A DNA stretch of 64,000 bases from positions 7,797,001 through 7,861,000 of the forward strand of contig NZ_CP061800.1 in the NCBI RefSeq assembly GCF_017377395.1, read 5' to 3'. Made by a program: the position numbers and the translations under genes. How positions within the stretch are numbered: the stretch's first letter is position 1; each line of letters starts with the position of its first letter. Origin of the DNA: Desulfonema magnum. Its GTDB lineage: Bacteria; Desulfobacterota; Desulfobacteria; Desulfobacterales; 4be13. Below the pieces are notes generated by a model. The model was not told where the DNA came from. It saw only the letters and a list, made by a program, of their open reading frames with translations, and ran no database searches. Below, piece after piece: positions 46,796 to 55,296 of the stretch.

Positions 46796-47428
46796 TCAAA
46801 TCACCTTTTCGCAAATATTGGCGTAACAGCAATCCGCACACCGTTGTTTATAAGGCGTGGGATCTGGGTAGCGACACTTCTGAATCACCATGAGAATCTC
46901 CCCTATGATTTTATCAAGGTCCTGAAAATCTTTCTCACGCATGGGAATCTCCACCAGTTTGTTTTTGCTTCGGGAATAAACAACAAACCCGCGGTTTACC
47001 GGAACATCAAAATTCTCCTGAATCAGCCTTGCATAAAAAAGCAACTGAAACCGGTGGTTTTTAAACGTGCGCTGCTTATACTCCGCGTATTTATAATCCA
47101 GCGGGGCCGCGCAGCCGTCATCCAAAAAAAGAATCTCATCAATAATCCCCCGAAACGCGCCCGACCCCCCGGAAAGATATACATCTGATTGCTTCTCCAC
47201 CACATTCAGTTTCTTCCTGAGATACCCCGGGTTCATATTTCTGACCTTTTCATGAACATCCCTGCCCTGTTGCACCTTAAAGCGTTTCTCCTGATGCTCA
47301 GGAATATATAACACCTTCTCAAAATAAGTAAACCGGGGACAGAAAAGATACTCAAGAAGATAACTCGCTGTGAGTGAAAATTCAGGCTCCTCGTCCTGTA
47401 CCAAGTCATCATCAAATTCAAATTCCAT
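46796..47428 (-). CDS. cas4: CRISPR-associated Cas4 exonuclease, 210 aa
   Basis: RecB-type nuclease motifs GIIDEILFLDDG..PLDYKYAEYK and FQLLFYARL (QxxxY) are present, with the four cysteines of an iron-sulfur cluster: C28 region (EYLFCPRF) and C-terminal QRCADCCYANIC. Cas4 trims prespacers and selects PAM orientation. GGAGG precedes ATG 47428 at 5 bases. Confidence 0.95.
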   Translation of the reverse strand: MEFEFDDDLVQDEEPEFSLTASYLLEYLFCPRFTYFEKVLYIPEHQEKRFKVQQGRDVHEKVRNMNPGYLRKKLNVVEKQSDVYLSGGSGAFRGIIDEILFLDDGCAAPLDYKYAEYKQRTFKNHRFQLLFYARLIQENFDVPVNRGFVVYSRSKNKLVEIPMREKDFQDLDKIIGEILMVIQKCRYPDPTPYKQRCADCCYANICEKVI

Positions 47429-47652
47429 AAACACCTCCGACGTTTTAAAAAGACCTCCGAAGATCCAAAAAGACCTCGGAGGCCTGATCCTTAGGAAGTC
47501 TGACCGTTATACTCGATAACTAAGTTTTTTGTCTTTCCGTTCGGCTGAACTCACGCCGAAACCTGTGAAAGCAGTTTTGCAAAAATTCCGCGTCCGCTTC
47601 ATTTTTGCACTCCTTTTGTCCTGAAAACTTTTCGATCTGCTGAGTCTGGCCG
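47429..47652. repeat. cas3-cas4 gap with repeat fragments
   Basis: AGACCTCCGA/TCGGAGG short palindromes (47436-47490), an ACTCGATAAC fragment at 47513 and the right end CTTTTCGATCTGCTGAG at about 47627-47643, both orphan ends of the miniature-element families. Confidence 0.65.
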
Positions 47653-50001
47653 TTAAAAATAATCCGCGCTCGTATCCTCGGACACATCTTCCTCATCTGA
47701 CAGCCCCAGTTCTCTGCTGTACCTGCACCTTGCCAGCCAATAGGGAATCTCTTTCAGACGGGAGCCTGAGGGAGAAACAGCCGCATTTTTTTCCACCAGC
47801 TCCTGATTCAGCAATTTATGGAACATCCCCACATGCAGATTAACAAAAAGCCTTTCAGCCATGATAAAATCACAGGCCTGACAGCAGTTCTCATATGCTT
47901 TTCTGAACATGGCAGGCAGCACCGGAACCCCGGTAAACTGCTTATAAAATTCCTCCTCCTGCTCCTTAAACGGCATAAACGGTCTCAGACGCTCCAGACT
48001 TGACAAAAACCCCTTTTTTATCTCCTCATATTTCTCCTTGTCACTCTGCTCCGGATAGACCTGATCCAGCATCGCCCGGAGATGGCGTTCCTCAATCACC
48101 GAAACCTCCTCCAGCACATCCAACGTCCTTTCAACAACATCCCGCGGATAAATATAATGGTCATTTTCTCCGCCCTCTCGGCACACATACACCGGACAAA
48201 TCCCCTTCCTGCATCTCCGGTTGATCCGGCCGAATCGCTGAATCAGGGCATCCAAAGGGGCAGGTTCGGTGAACATCACATCAAAGTCAATATCAAGACT
48301 CACCTCAATGGCCTGGGTTCCGGCAAGAAGACGAATCCCGCCCTCACTCAGACGCTGCTCTTTCTCCATGCGGTCTTGGCCGGTAAAACGGCTGTGAAGC
48401 AAAACAGACTCGTTCTCTTCCAACCCCCTGGCAAACGCCTGGAAAACATCCTGGGCATTTGCCACTGTATTACAGATGAGCATCACGCGCTTCCCCGAAT
48501 CCAGAGCGTCCTGTATCTTGTCAGCCTGATCAAAAATACCGCCATCAAGCAGTTCAACACGATGTCTGCTGAACCGGGCCATGAGCGCATCATCTGCCCG
48601 GACAAAACCGGACATTCCCACAGCATCCTGCAATTCCTCCAGCATAAACCCCGGGAGAGTCGCGGTCATAATCATCACCCTGACCCGGAGCCGCGTAATC
48701 AGCCATTTCAGCGACACCACAATCTGGGCAAAGGTCTGCATATCATACGCATGAATCTCATCAAACACCAGCATGGCCCCGGCCAGCTGTGCAAACCCCA
48801 TCTCAGCTCCCCTGACGCCATAGCAATATTTCAGCAACTGAAATGGCGTGACCACTTTAAGGGGATGAACCATTTTTTTATGAAGGTCCTTTATCTTCCT
48901 GAGATGCGCGGAAAATTTCCGAGGATCCCCGTCCTTGTCTTCAAAATACTGAGCAAGATATTGCCCCAGTTTGCCATGAACAAGCCCCACATATCTTGAA
49001 TTTCCGGGATCAGCCTCCCAGCCTTCGAAGTCTCTCACCAGTCGGCCGTGCATGGCATTAATGGACGCGGTATAAGGCAGAATATAAAATATCCGCCCCT
49101 GATGACCGCTCTTTAACTGTCTTTTTATCCAGAGCAGAGCGGCCTCGGTCTTTCCGGATCCCGTGGGTGCTGTCATCAGCAAATTGCCCTCAGCCTTTCC
49201 GCATTCTGCCTGATGTGCGAACCATTGCCCGTCAAATTTTCTGAGAAAATCAAAATGACACGGACACAGCACCGGAATCTCTCTGATCTCCGCGGACCCC
49301 ATATGATCACACAATTTCATTGCTCCGGACAGCAGCATCTCCTGCCAGTATCCGTTCCCAGGCCCGGACCCGGTGTTGTCTTTTAAAAAAGGAACAGCAT
49401 ACACCTGAACCGGATGCGCCCGGGACGGTGCCACAGGATTAAAGACCGCGTCAAAGGGCCGGCCCAGATATTCCTGGTAAAAATCCCCGAGACCCTGTTT
49501 CAGTTTTTTCAGATAATGAAAATCCAGTTTTTTTCTGAAATTCGCATCAAAATCAACAGGATTGACCTCACCTCCCTTCAAATTTTTCTCATAGGCTTCA
49601 ATCACCTCCTTTGAATACAGATGCGGCAGAAGGGCCTCAAAATCTTTATGATGTCCGAGAATCACCCGGGCAACAGATCGCCTGTCTGCCGCGTCTGTGG
49701 GAAGCATGTCAACAAACGGCACACTGTAGAATTCATGACGGCTGTTCAGCCATAATACAGATCGCCGCCCCCTCAGAATTTTCTGAAACTCCGCGTGGGC
49801 CTTTCCCCAGTCATGGAGATAAACCGAGAAAAACAGCATCTCAAAAAAATTCTTTTTTTCAGACACCTCCGGGAGCAGCGGCAGGGCCGCCCGCAGCCCC
49901 CGGAAAATCTCAAGGCAGTGTCGGATATGATTCAACAGACTCGAGCCGTCTGATTTCGCAAGTACGCTGTTATCGTCTGTTATCATGCCAAAACACCTCA
50001 T
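47653..50001 (-). CDS. cas3: CRISPR-associated Cas3 HD nuclease/helicase, 782 aa
   Basis: The N-terminal HD nuclease (LLNHIRHCLEIF; LHDWGKAHAEFQ; VILGHHKDFEAL) is fused to an SF2 helicase with Walker A PTGSGKTEAAL, DEIHAYD, TATLPGF and the late motif DALIQRFGRINR. It is recruited by Cascade to unwind and degrade target DNA. The size is normal for type I-B. Its start overlaps the 3' end of cas5 by 32 bases. Confidence 0.97.
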   Translation of the reverse strand: MRCFGMITDDNSVLAKSDGSSLLNHIRHCLEIFRGLRAALPLLPEVSEKKNFFEMLFFSVYLHDWGKAHAEFQKILRGRRSVLWLNSRHEFYSVPFVDMLPTDAADRRSVARVILGHHKDFEALLPHLYSKEVIEAYEKNLKGGEVNPVDFDANFRKKLDFHYLKKLKQGLGDFYQEYLGRPFDAVFNPVAPSRAHPVQVYAVPFLKDNTGSGPGNGYWQEMLLSGAMKLCDHMGSAEIREIPVLCPCHFDFLRKFDGQWFAHQAECGKAEGNLLMTAPTGSGKTEAALLWIKRQLKSGHQGRIFYILPYTASINAMHGRLVRDFEGWEADPGNSRYVGLVHGKLGQYLAQYFEDKDGDPRKFSAHLRKIKDLHKKMVHPLKVVTPFQLLKYCYGVRGAEMGFAQLAGAMLVFDEIHAYDMQTFAQIVVSLKWLITRLRVRVMIMTATLPGFMLEELQDAVGMSGFVRADDALMARFSRHRVELLDGGIFDQADKIQDALDSGKRVMLICNTVANAQDVFQAFARGLEENESVLLHSRFTGQDRMEKEQRLSEGGIRLLAGTQAIEVSLDIDFDVMFTEPAPLDALIQRFGRINRRCRKGICPVYVCREGGENDHYIYPRDVVERTLDVLEEVSVIEERHLRAMLDQVYPEQSDKEKYEEIKKGFLSSLERLRPFMPFKEQEEEFYKQFTGVPVLPAMFRKAYENCCQACDFIMAERLFVNLHVGMFHKLLNQELVEKNAAVSPSGSRLKEIPYWLARCRYSRELGLSDEEDVSEDTSADYF

Positions 50002-50623
50002 GGTCTGATTCTTCGTCCAGGAAACCGCTTTCCGGGATCACCCGGGATTGCCGGAACTTGTATTCCAAAAGAAAATAAGGAAACGTGCCGATATTTCTCC
50101 GAGGTATCTCATTGGTAAAACCAATGGGCAGCGCATGAATGGGCGCGGAAAGCGGGGTTTTTCCCATAGGCACGATGGTTCCCCGTAACCGTGCCAGTTC
50201 CTGAACCGGTTTCAGATCAATTTCATCAATGCGATTCACGCACGCGAGATCACCTGATCTCCCCAGAACCATTTGGAAATGGGGATGGGCAAATGCCTCG
50301 GCAATCCGTGACTCTGTCACATAAATCCAAAGTTCATTATCAAAAAGTATCTGCCGGCGGATGATATTCGACTTTGTACTCAGCCGGGCGGATTTGTTGT
50401 TGAACTGGTAAATCGTCTCAATGTCAATGGCCTGGGAGGCAAATCGGAAGACATAGCCTGTGGCGATATCCTCCGGCGACACATACTCCCCCGCGGCCGC
50501 GGAAAACAATCCGAACACCGTGGAAAGCGGCGGAACCACAAGAGACGGCTGATATCCGCTGATGAGATTGGGATACCGAAAACTCGCAGTCCAACTGGTT
50601 ATATGGATTCTGAATGCTTTCAT
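49970..50623 (-). CDS. cas5: CRISPR-associated Cas5 (type I-B), 217 aa
   Basis: The N-terminal RAMP start MKAFRIHITSWTASFRYPN is followed by PPLSTVFGLFSAAAGEYV typical of Cas5, which caps the crRNA 5' handle in Cascade. GGAGG lies just before ATG 50623. It begins 14 bases after the end of cas7 and overlaps cas3, so translation is probably coupled. Confidence 0.93.
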   Translation of the reverse strand: MKAFRIHITSWTASFRYPNLISGYQPSLVVPPLSTVFGLFSAAAGEYVSPEDIATGYVFRFASQAIDIETIYQFNNKSARLSTKSNIIRRQILFDNELWIYVTESRIAEAFAHPHFQMVLGRSGDLACVNRIDEIDLKPVQELARLRGTIVPMGKTPLSAPIHALPIGFTNEIPRRNIGTFPYFLLEYKFRQSRVIPESGFLDEESDHEVFWHDNRR

Positions 50624-50636
50624 CCGTCCTCCTTTG

Positions 50637-51662
50637 TCATGGAATGCTGGTTTCAATTTCCTTTACAAATTCCCTGACAGCGTCACATATGGAACCATAG
50701 AAAACATGATCCGCGTCCGCGAAGGTTTTCAGATCCTCCTCCAGTTCATCCATAAATCCCATGCGCCGTCCGATACAAACCTTTCCGGGAATGCGGCCCG
50801 CGTAATCAGCGATCACCTGTTTCAGGGCCGGCACGGAAAACACCGGCTTTCCCAGATCATCTTTGGCCAGATGCGAAAACGGGTGGTTGCCGCTGTTGAG
50901 CATGGTCAGCACCATCAGTTTGGGCGTGACATCTCCCATGTTGGTCGTCTGCATGGCACCTCCGGAGAGAATTTCCAAAGCCAGCAGTGTGTCCAGCACA
51001 CGCCGCACCCTGACGGGCTTCTCAAGACGATGCAATTTGAGGGGGTCCCCTTTTTTATCTTTGGCAAAAGGATCATCAATCAGGTCCGCGCCGTTTTCAA
51101 TGGCCAGTTTTGCCAGGGCATCGTTAAAGTTTTTGAAACCGGTTCTATCCTCCGAAGAAAAGGTCCCCACCTGATCCAGGGCAATGGAGAACATGCCCTT
51201 CATGGTGGCGCAGTACTCATCTTTGCCATAAGGGACCGCGTCTCCTTCCTGGCGGGACATGGAGGACCAGTTCTGGACAATATTTGTGGGAGACACGGAG
51301 ATGAGTGCGGAGTTTTTCAGCGGCGACACGCGGGTCAGGGTGATATTTTTCTTGCCTTCTTTTGCCGCCCGCATGTAGCCAAACATATCATCGTCATCGT
51401 AAACCACAGGATTGGCCTCGGTAAAGGCAATCTTTTTTTCCCTTGTGACCGGTGACATGTTCCACCCAAAGTCTTTTTTCAGGGTTTCCCGCCACCAATA
51501 GCGCCATGCCTGACCGGAAACATATGCGTAAGTTCTCCCGCCCTTGTTGACCTTCTTGGTTGCCACTGCATTTTCCAGTGTTGTCGAGGTATCTTTGCCC
51601 GCGTTGTTCAGGGCCGCCACATCCACATCAATCAGCATAAATCCTTGAACCGTTAATGACAT
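50637..51662 (-). CDS. cas7: CRISPR-associated Cas7 (Cst2/DevR-type), 341 aa
   Basis: The start MSLTVQGFMLIDVDVAALNN and the KGGRTYAYVSGQAWRYWWRETL segment match the Cst2/DevR branch of Cas7, the repeated backbone subunit of Cascade. AAAGGAG is 6 bases from ATG 51662, so the 37 codons of open frame upstream are excluded. Cas7 of this branch supports subtype I-B of the Tneap variety. Confidence 0.94.
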   Translation of the reverse strand: MSLTVQGFMLIDVDVAALNNAGKDTSTTLENAVATKKVNKGGRTYAYVSGQAWRYWWRETLKKDFGWNMSPVTREKKIAFTEANPVVYDDDDMFGYMRAAKEGKKNITLTRVSPLKNSALISVSPTNIVQNWSSMSRQEGDAVPYGKDEYCATMKGMFSIALDQVGTFSSEDRTGFKNFNDALAKLAIENGADLIDDPFAKDKKGDPLKLHRLEKPVRVRRVLDTLLALEILSGGAMQTTNMGDVTPKLMVLTMLNSGNHPFSHLAKDDLGKPVFSVPALKQVIADYAGRIPGKVCIGRRMGFMDELEEDLKTFADADHVFYGSICDAVREFVKEIETSIP

Positions 51663-52029
51663 TGTAACTCCTTTCATTTTAGTTTGTAGTTCCGCCTTTA
51701 GGCGGTCTGAGACAGTCTGAATGCGGAACTGTAAAATTTTAATTTCCCTTGTTACAATTCTCTGCTTACGCACAATCCCTTACAGATTATTATGAGTGCA
51801 GCCAAAATAAATGCTACAAATATTCCGCCCCCACGGGGCTTTGGCGGTTGTGCATGATGAGTCCTACAAATATTCCGCCCCCACGGGGCTTTGGCGGTTG
51901 TGCATGATGAGTCCTACAAATATGCCGCCCCCACGGGGCTTTGGCAGCTGCATGATGAGTCCTACAAATATGCCGCCCCTACGGGGCTTTGGCAGCTGCA
52001 TGATGAGTGCTGCTCATGGATATGCCCGA
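51663..52029. repeat. Four or more 50-bp repeats between cas8 and cas7
   Basis: Units with CCCCCACGGGGCTTTGGC and GTGCATGATGAGTCCTAC lie at about 51790-52015, with spacing close to 50 bases, related to those at 25368-25680. They interrupt the operon without touching a gene. Confidence 0.85.
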
Positions 52030-53472
52030 TTATCCGTTAAACATATCCACCGCGTCCTTTTCCGGCTCCGCGATATCCTCGGTCGAAACTTCGGCTGAGT
52101 CAATGCGAAGCTCGTGCAGTTTCTCATACAGGCATATCAGAAGCAAGTCCCTGACTTCACTCCAGTACTGGCCGTCAGGAAACAAGTATTCCACATATTC
52201 TCTGAGCCTTATGAACGGTTCGGGTTCGCCGTTCTGGTGATGCGCTTTGACGCATTTGAGAATGGCTGCTCTCAGCTCATATGCTTTTGCCGCGCCTTCA
52301 ATGGGCGTGATGAATTTTTTGAAATTCTCTTCCTTTTGAGAAAGTCCTATAATTTTATCCGCGATACTGCGTATCAGATCAATCTGCTCCTGCCGCATAT
52401 TTCTGACCTCCTTCATGTATGTGATTGCGATCATTATGGGAAATGTTGCCTTTTTATGTCTCCGGCACAGATATCCTGAGATTGTTTTTCCCGACAAAAG
52501 GCGTTCATAGATGGTGTTGCGATTTGTGCCGCTGTACTCCTCATGATTGAGTTGGATCATCTCTTTCTTCTTTTTTTCAACCCATTCCCCTTTTTCCTCA
52601 TCAAAATGGACCGACTTGCGAAACCGGTAATATGTTTTCACAAAACCCGTCCAACTGGTTTTGAGATCAGGCTGACACACCCGTTTTAAAAAAGAGAAGA
52701 TATAATTGGGCAGATCATGAAACTCCATGTTTGCTTTTGCACCAAAATTGCTGAAATAAACCAGGCGGATGGCTTTGGCTGTTTTTTCAAGCAGGTCAAA
52801 TTTTTCAATGAGTCTGCCGGCAAGGTTGAAGAGCGCGTTCTGAGGGTTCAGCAGATTTGCCTTGAGCATTCCTTTTGACGATCCTCTGGAGATTTTGTCC
52901 AGATTCTCCTGAATATAATCTGCCTGCCACAACGCTTTTGAATATGCATCATCCGGCTGGAGAATCATCAGCTTGTCACCGCATTCCACAATCCCGAGGG
53001 GCAGAAAAAAGAGTTTGATCAGGCACTCTCCGCACAACAGCAGGCCCGCTTCATGGAAATGGTGAAAATTGATAAAATCGCCAGATCCCACCAGGGGGTA
53101 ATTTCCTCTTCCCCCCGGAAACAAAGGGCCTTTGTGAGCGCATATTCTGCAATATCCCTCTGCGACTGCGTTTTCATTTCTGAGTATCCCCAGATAATAT
53201 GCCAATGAATCCTTGCGCTGACGCTCGGGTTTGCCAGTGGCGTGGATGGTGGTGATTTTTGAATGGAGAAAAACCGAATGGATTTTCCCGCCCCATCTGT
53301 CCACATACACATCCGTGGCAAAGCGAATTTTTTCCTCGACCGTGTCAAAGGGCAGCGTGTCCATGACCAGCGCGCCCATATCCACAAAAGGATCGCCGGT
53401 GAACTCCGTTTTTATGGGAACCGGGATTTTATCTGCTTTGCCTGTGACAAAATTTAGTGTTGCTTGTTCCAT
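52030..53472 (-). CDS. cas8b: CRISPR-associated Cas8b (Cst1/Csh1-like), 480 aa
   Basis: The large subunit has two zinc-binding pairs (CRIC at about 108-111 and CGEC at about 147-150), a feature of the Cst1 (CXXC-CXXC) branch. AAAGGAG precedes ATG 53472, so 34 upstream codons in frame are excluded. In Cascade it recognises the PAM and recruits Cas3. It is the most divergent gene of the operon; the assignment rests on position, size and the CXXC pairs. Confidence 0.88.
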   Translation of the reverse strand: MEQATLNFVTGKADKIPVPIKTEFTGDPFVDMGALVMDTLPFDTVEEKIRFATDVYVDRWGGKIHSVFLHSKITTIHATGKPERQRKDSLAYYLGILRNENAVAEGYCRICAHKGPLFPGGRGNYPLVGSGDFINFHHFHEAGLLLCGECLIKLFFLPLGIVECGDKLMILQPDDAYSKALWQADYIQENLDKISRGSSKGMLKANLLNPQNALFNLAGRLIEKFDLLEKTAKAIRLVYFSNFGAKANMEFHDLPNYIFSFLKRVCQPDLKTSWTGFVKTYYRFRKSVHFDEEKGEWVEKKKKEMIQLNHEEYSGTNRNTIYERLLSGKTISGYLCRRHKKATFPIMIAITYMKEVRNMRQEQIDLIRSIADKIIGLSQKEENFKKFITPIEGAAKAYELRAAILKCVKAHHQNGEPEPFIRLREYVEYLFPDGQYWSEVRDLLLICLYEKLHELRIDSAEVSTEDIAEPEKDAVDMFNG

Positions 53473-53976
53473 TGTGACTCCTTTGTTCAATTGATAATTG
53501 ATAATTGATAATTCAGGTTTTATGTGTAAAAGGTGGGGCACATCCGTTTTTTTGCCACGAAGCCGCGAAGGCACAAAGTTTCACGAAGTGTCTTTGTGGT
53601 TCCTTTGTGTCTTTGTGTCTTTGTGGCTAATTTTTTCGGATGTGTAAAAGGTGGGACCCACCCCATTTTCCCCATGCCCAGAAACTCAGGCAAAAGGAAA
53701 TTCCCTGCAAATTGGATACTGAACCTCCTGAGCGGTATTGGTGTTCTTATCTGGCGATACCTGAATTCCTTTATATGAAAGTGTTAGGTGTTAGGTGTTA
53801 GGAAAAACTGCAAAACTTTCATCATTCGTTGTGACCGGCAGCTCATGCCCGTTTATACGAACTTGTATCCGGGCGGAAATATCCAGATTTCAGGACTATT
53901 GTGCCGGTTCTGCGAAAGACCTCCGAGGTTTAAAAAACCTCGGAGGTCTTATGGCTGCTTTTTGATCTGCTGATTG
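53473..53976. repeat. cas6-cas8 gap with dispersed repeats and a hairpin
   Basis: TTGATAATTGATAATT micro-repeats (53488-53512), the CACGAAG palindrome (53552-53632), GTGTTAGGT repeats (53780-53803), and a clear hairpin AAGACCTCCGAGG/CCTCGGAGGTCTT at 53917-53951. The last may end or attenuate the cas6 transcript. No gene is supported. Confidence 0.75.
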
Positions 53977-54678
53977 CTATCCGACCCTCCTGATCAGACC
54001 GAACCCCCGGGAAGTTGATTTCCCCAGACCGATGAAGTTGGGCAGCATCATATTGGAGACAAACTCAAGATCAAATCCTGTCATCCGATATCGCTTGAAT
54101 GAAACCAGACGCTGTCTGGGCAGTCTTGGGATTTCAACTTTGATTTCTCCGTCAACATTCCATTGCACCCCCTTGGCAAATGAAAGCATGTTGCCGATCA
54201 GGATGCGTCGGAGTCTTTCAATTTTTTCCGCATCGCTGTTCAGTGCGCTGAATGTTGCATAATTCTCCTCATTCAGTGCGAACCAGTTCCATATTTTGTA
54301 ACGAACCGGTTCCGGAGAAAGTCCGCACTGAAAATAGTCAAACGAAATATGCCGGATTTCCGTTTCAATGCGTTTTCCGTAGATGGTGAGGTCCCAGTTC
54401 ACCTGTTCAAAGAATTTGATGACCTCCTCGGTTCCCTGGTTGATGCAGATAATGGCCGGATGTCTGCCAATGGTCTTATACTGAATCAGGGGATAGCCGT
54501 AGAGAAACTGCTGGTCCCCGAGATGATTATGAAACAGGACATTTTCCTCTCCCACTTTTTTGACCACTGCTCCCCGGAAACCGGGAATCTGGCGACGTTC
54601 CATTTCAAAATCAAAAATAGCCACAAAATGCTTTATCTCCATTGACGCACTTTTCTCAGGTTTTTGCATGGGTTTCAT
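53977..54678 (-). CDS. cas6: CRISPR-associated endoribonuclease Cas6, 233 aa
   Basis: The end of the protein, LPNFIGLGKSTSRGFGLI, is the glycine-rich loop of Cas6, which cuts the pre-crRNA within each repeat. The length fits. It is the first gene of the cas operon, with the rest following leftward. Start ATG 54678 is used; Met13 (before EIKHF) is an alternative. Confidence 0.9.
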   Translation of the reverse strand: MKPMQKPEKSASMEIKHFVAIFDFEMERRQIPGFRGAVVKKVGEENVLFHNHLGDQQFLYGYPLIQYKTIGRHPAIICINQGTEEVIKFFEQVNWDLTIYGKRIETEIRHISFDYFQCGLSPEPVRYKIWNWFALNEENYATFSALNSDAEKIERLRRILIGNMLSFAKGVQWNVDGEIKVEIPRLPRQRLVSFKRYRMTGFDLEFVSNMMLPNFIGLGKSTSRGFGLIRRVG

Positions 54679-54705
54679 TGCTGATTATCCTTGTTTTAGT
54701 GTGAA

Positions 54706-55010
54706 TGTTTCAAATCCACGCCCCCCCCGTGCGGGGAGCGAGAAAATTTTACTGATGCTGACGGATTTTGTTGATCCTGTCATATTATGTTTTCAAAAGT
54801 ACAGGGAAAGCAGATAAGAAAAGGAAAAATGCGTCTTCCCCTTCTTATCTGCCGTCCCTGTACTTTTCGGGGCCGGACCTCAGGGCAGCACAGATTCTTG
54901 TTGTTCGGAGCCTGACTGTCAACAAAATCCGTCAGCATTAGAAAATTTTATACTGGTTTTTGAACGTGTTGTAAAGTTTCAATCCCCCGTGCGGGAGACG
55001 ATAAAAAGAC
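54706..55010. CRISPR. Degenerate repeats of array 2 split by an inserted palindrome
   Basis: 54706-54741 (GTTTCAAATCCACGCCCC, two extra C and one extra A) and 54976-55004 (GTTTCAATCCCCCGTGCGG) are decayed versions of the array 2 repeat. They lie outside the regular array, on its leader-distal side. Confidence 0.75.
54743..54949. mobile_element. 207-bp palindromic element in the decayed end of array 2
   Basis: Ends AAAATTTTACTGATGCTGAC and the inverse of AAAATTTTCTAATGCTGACG bracket an inner palindrome with GTACAGGG..CCCTGTAC arms. The first end immediately follows a degenerate CRISPR repeat. The same termini are found at 46639-46753. Confidence 0.8.
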
Positions 55011-55296
55011 GAGGAAGATGATGGCGAGAAAGATGAAAGTGAGGTTGTTTCAATCTAAATTGAGCGATTCTTTGGCCTGAATATGATTCCCGGCCTGTAA
55101 TATCAGAACCTCGGGGCTTTCCGAGTTTTCACCTGTTGGATGAAAACGGCTGATTATAACGGATTTAGCGGAGGGCCGACTAAGCCCTGTAAGGGCGGCA
55201 TATTTGCAGTAAATCATGCTGTGAATATGCTGCACGGTGCTTTACCGGCCCGGCACGATGAATGCTGCTACAAATATGCGGCTTGCTTAATGCTCA
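55011..55296. other. Non-array spacer region before array 2
   Basis: Contains a GTTTCAATCTAAATTG repeat scrap (55047) and a GGGCCGACTAAGCCC-type dispersed repeat (55165-55280), but no gene. Confidence 0.6.
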
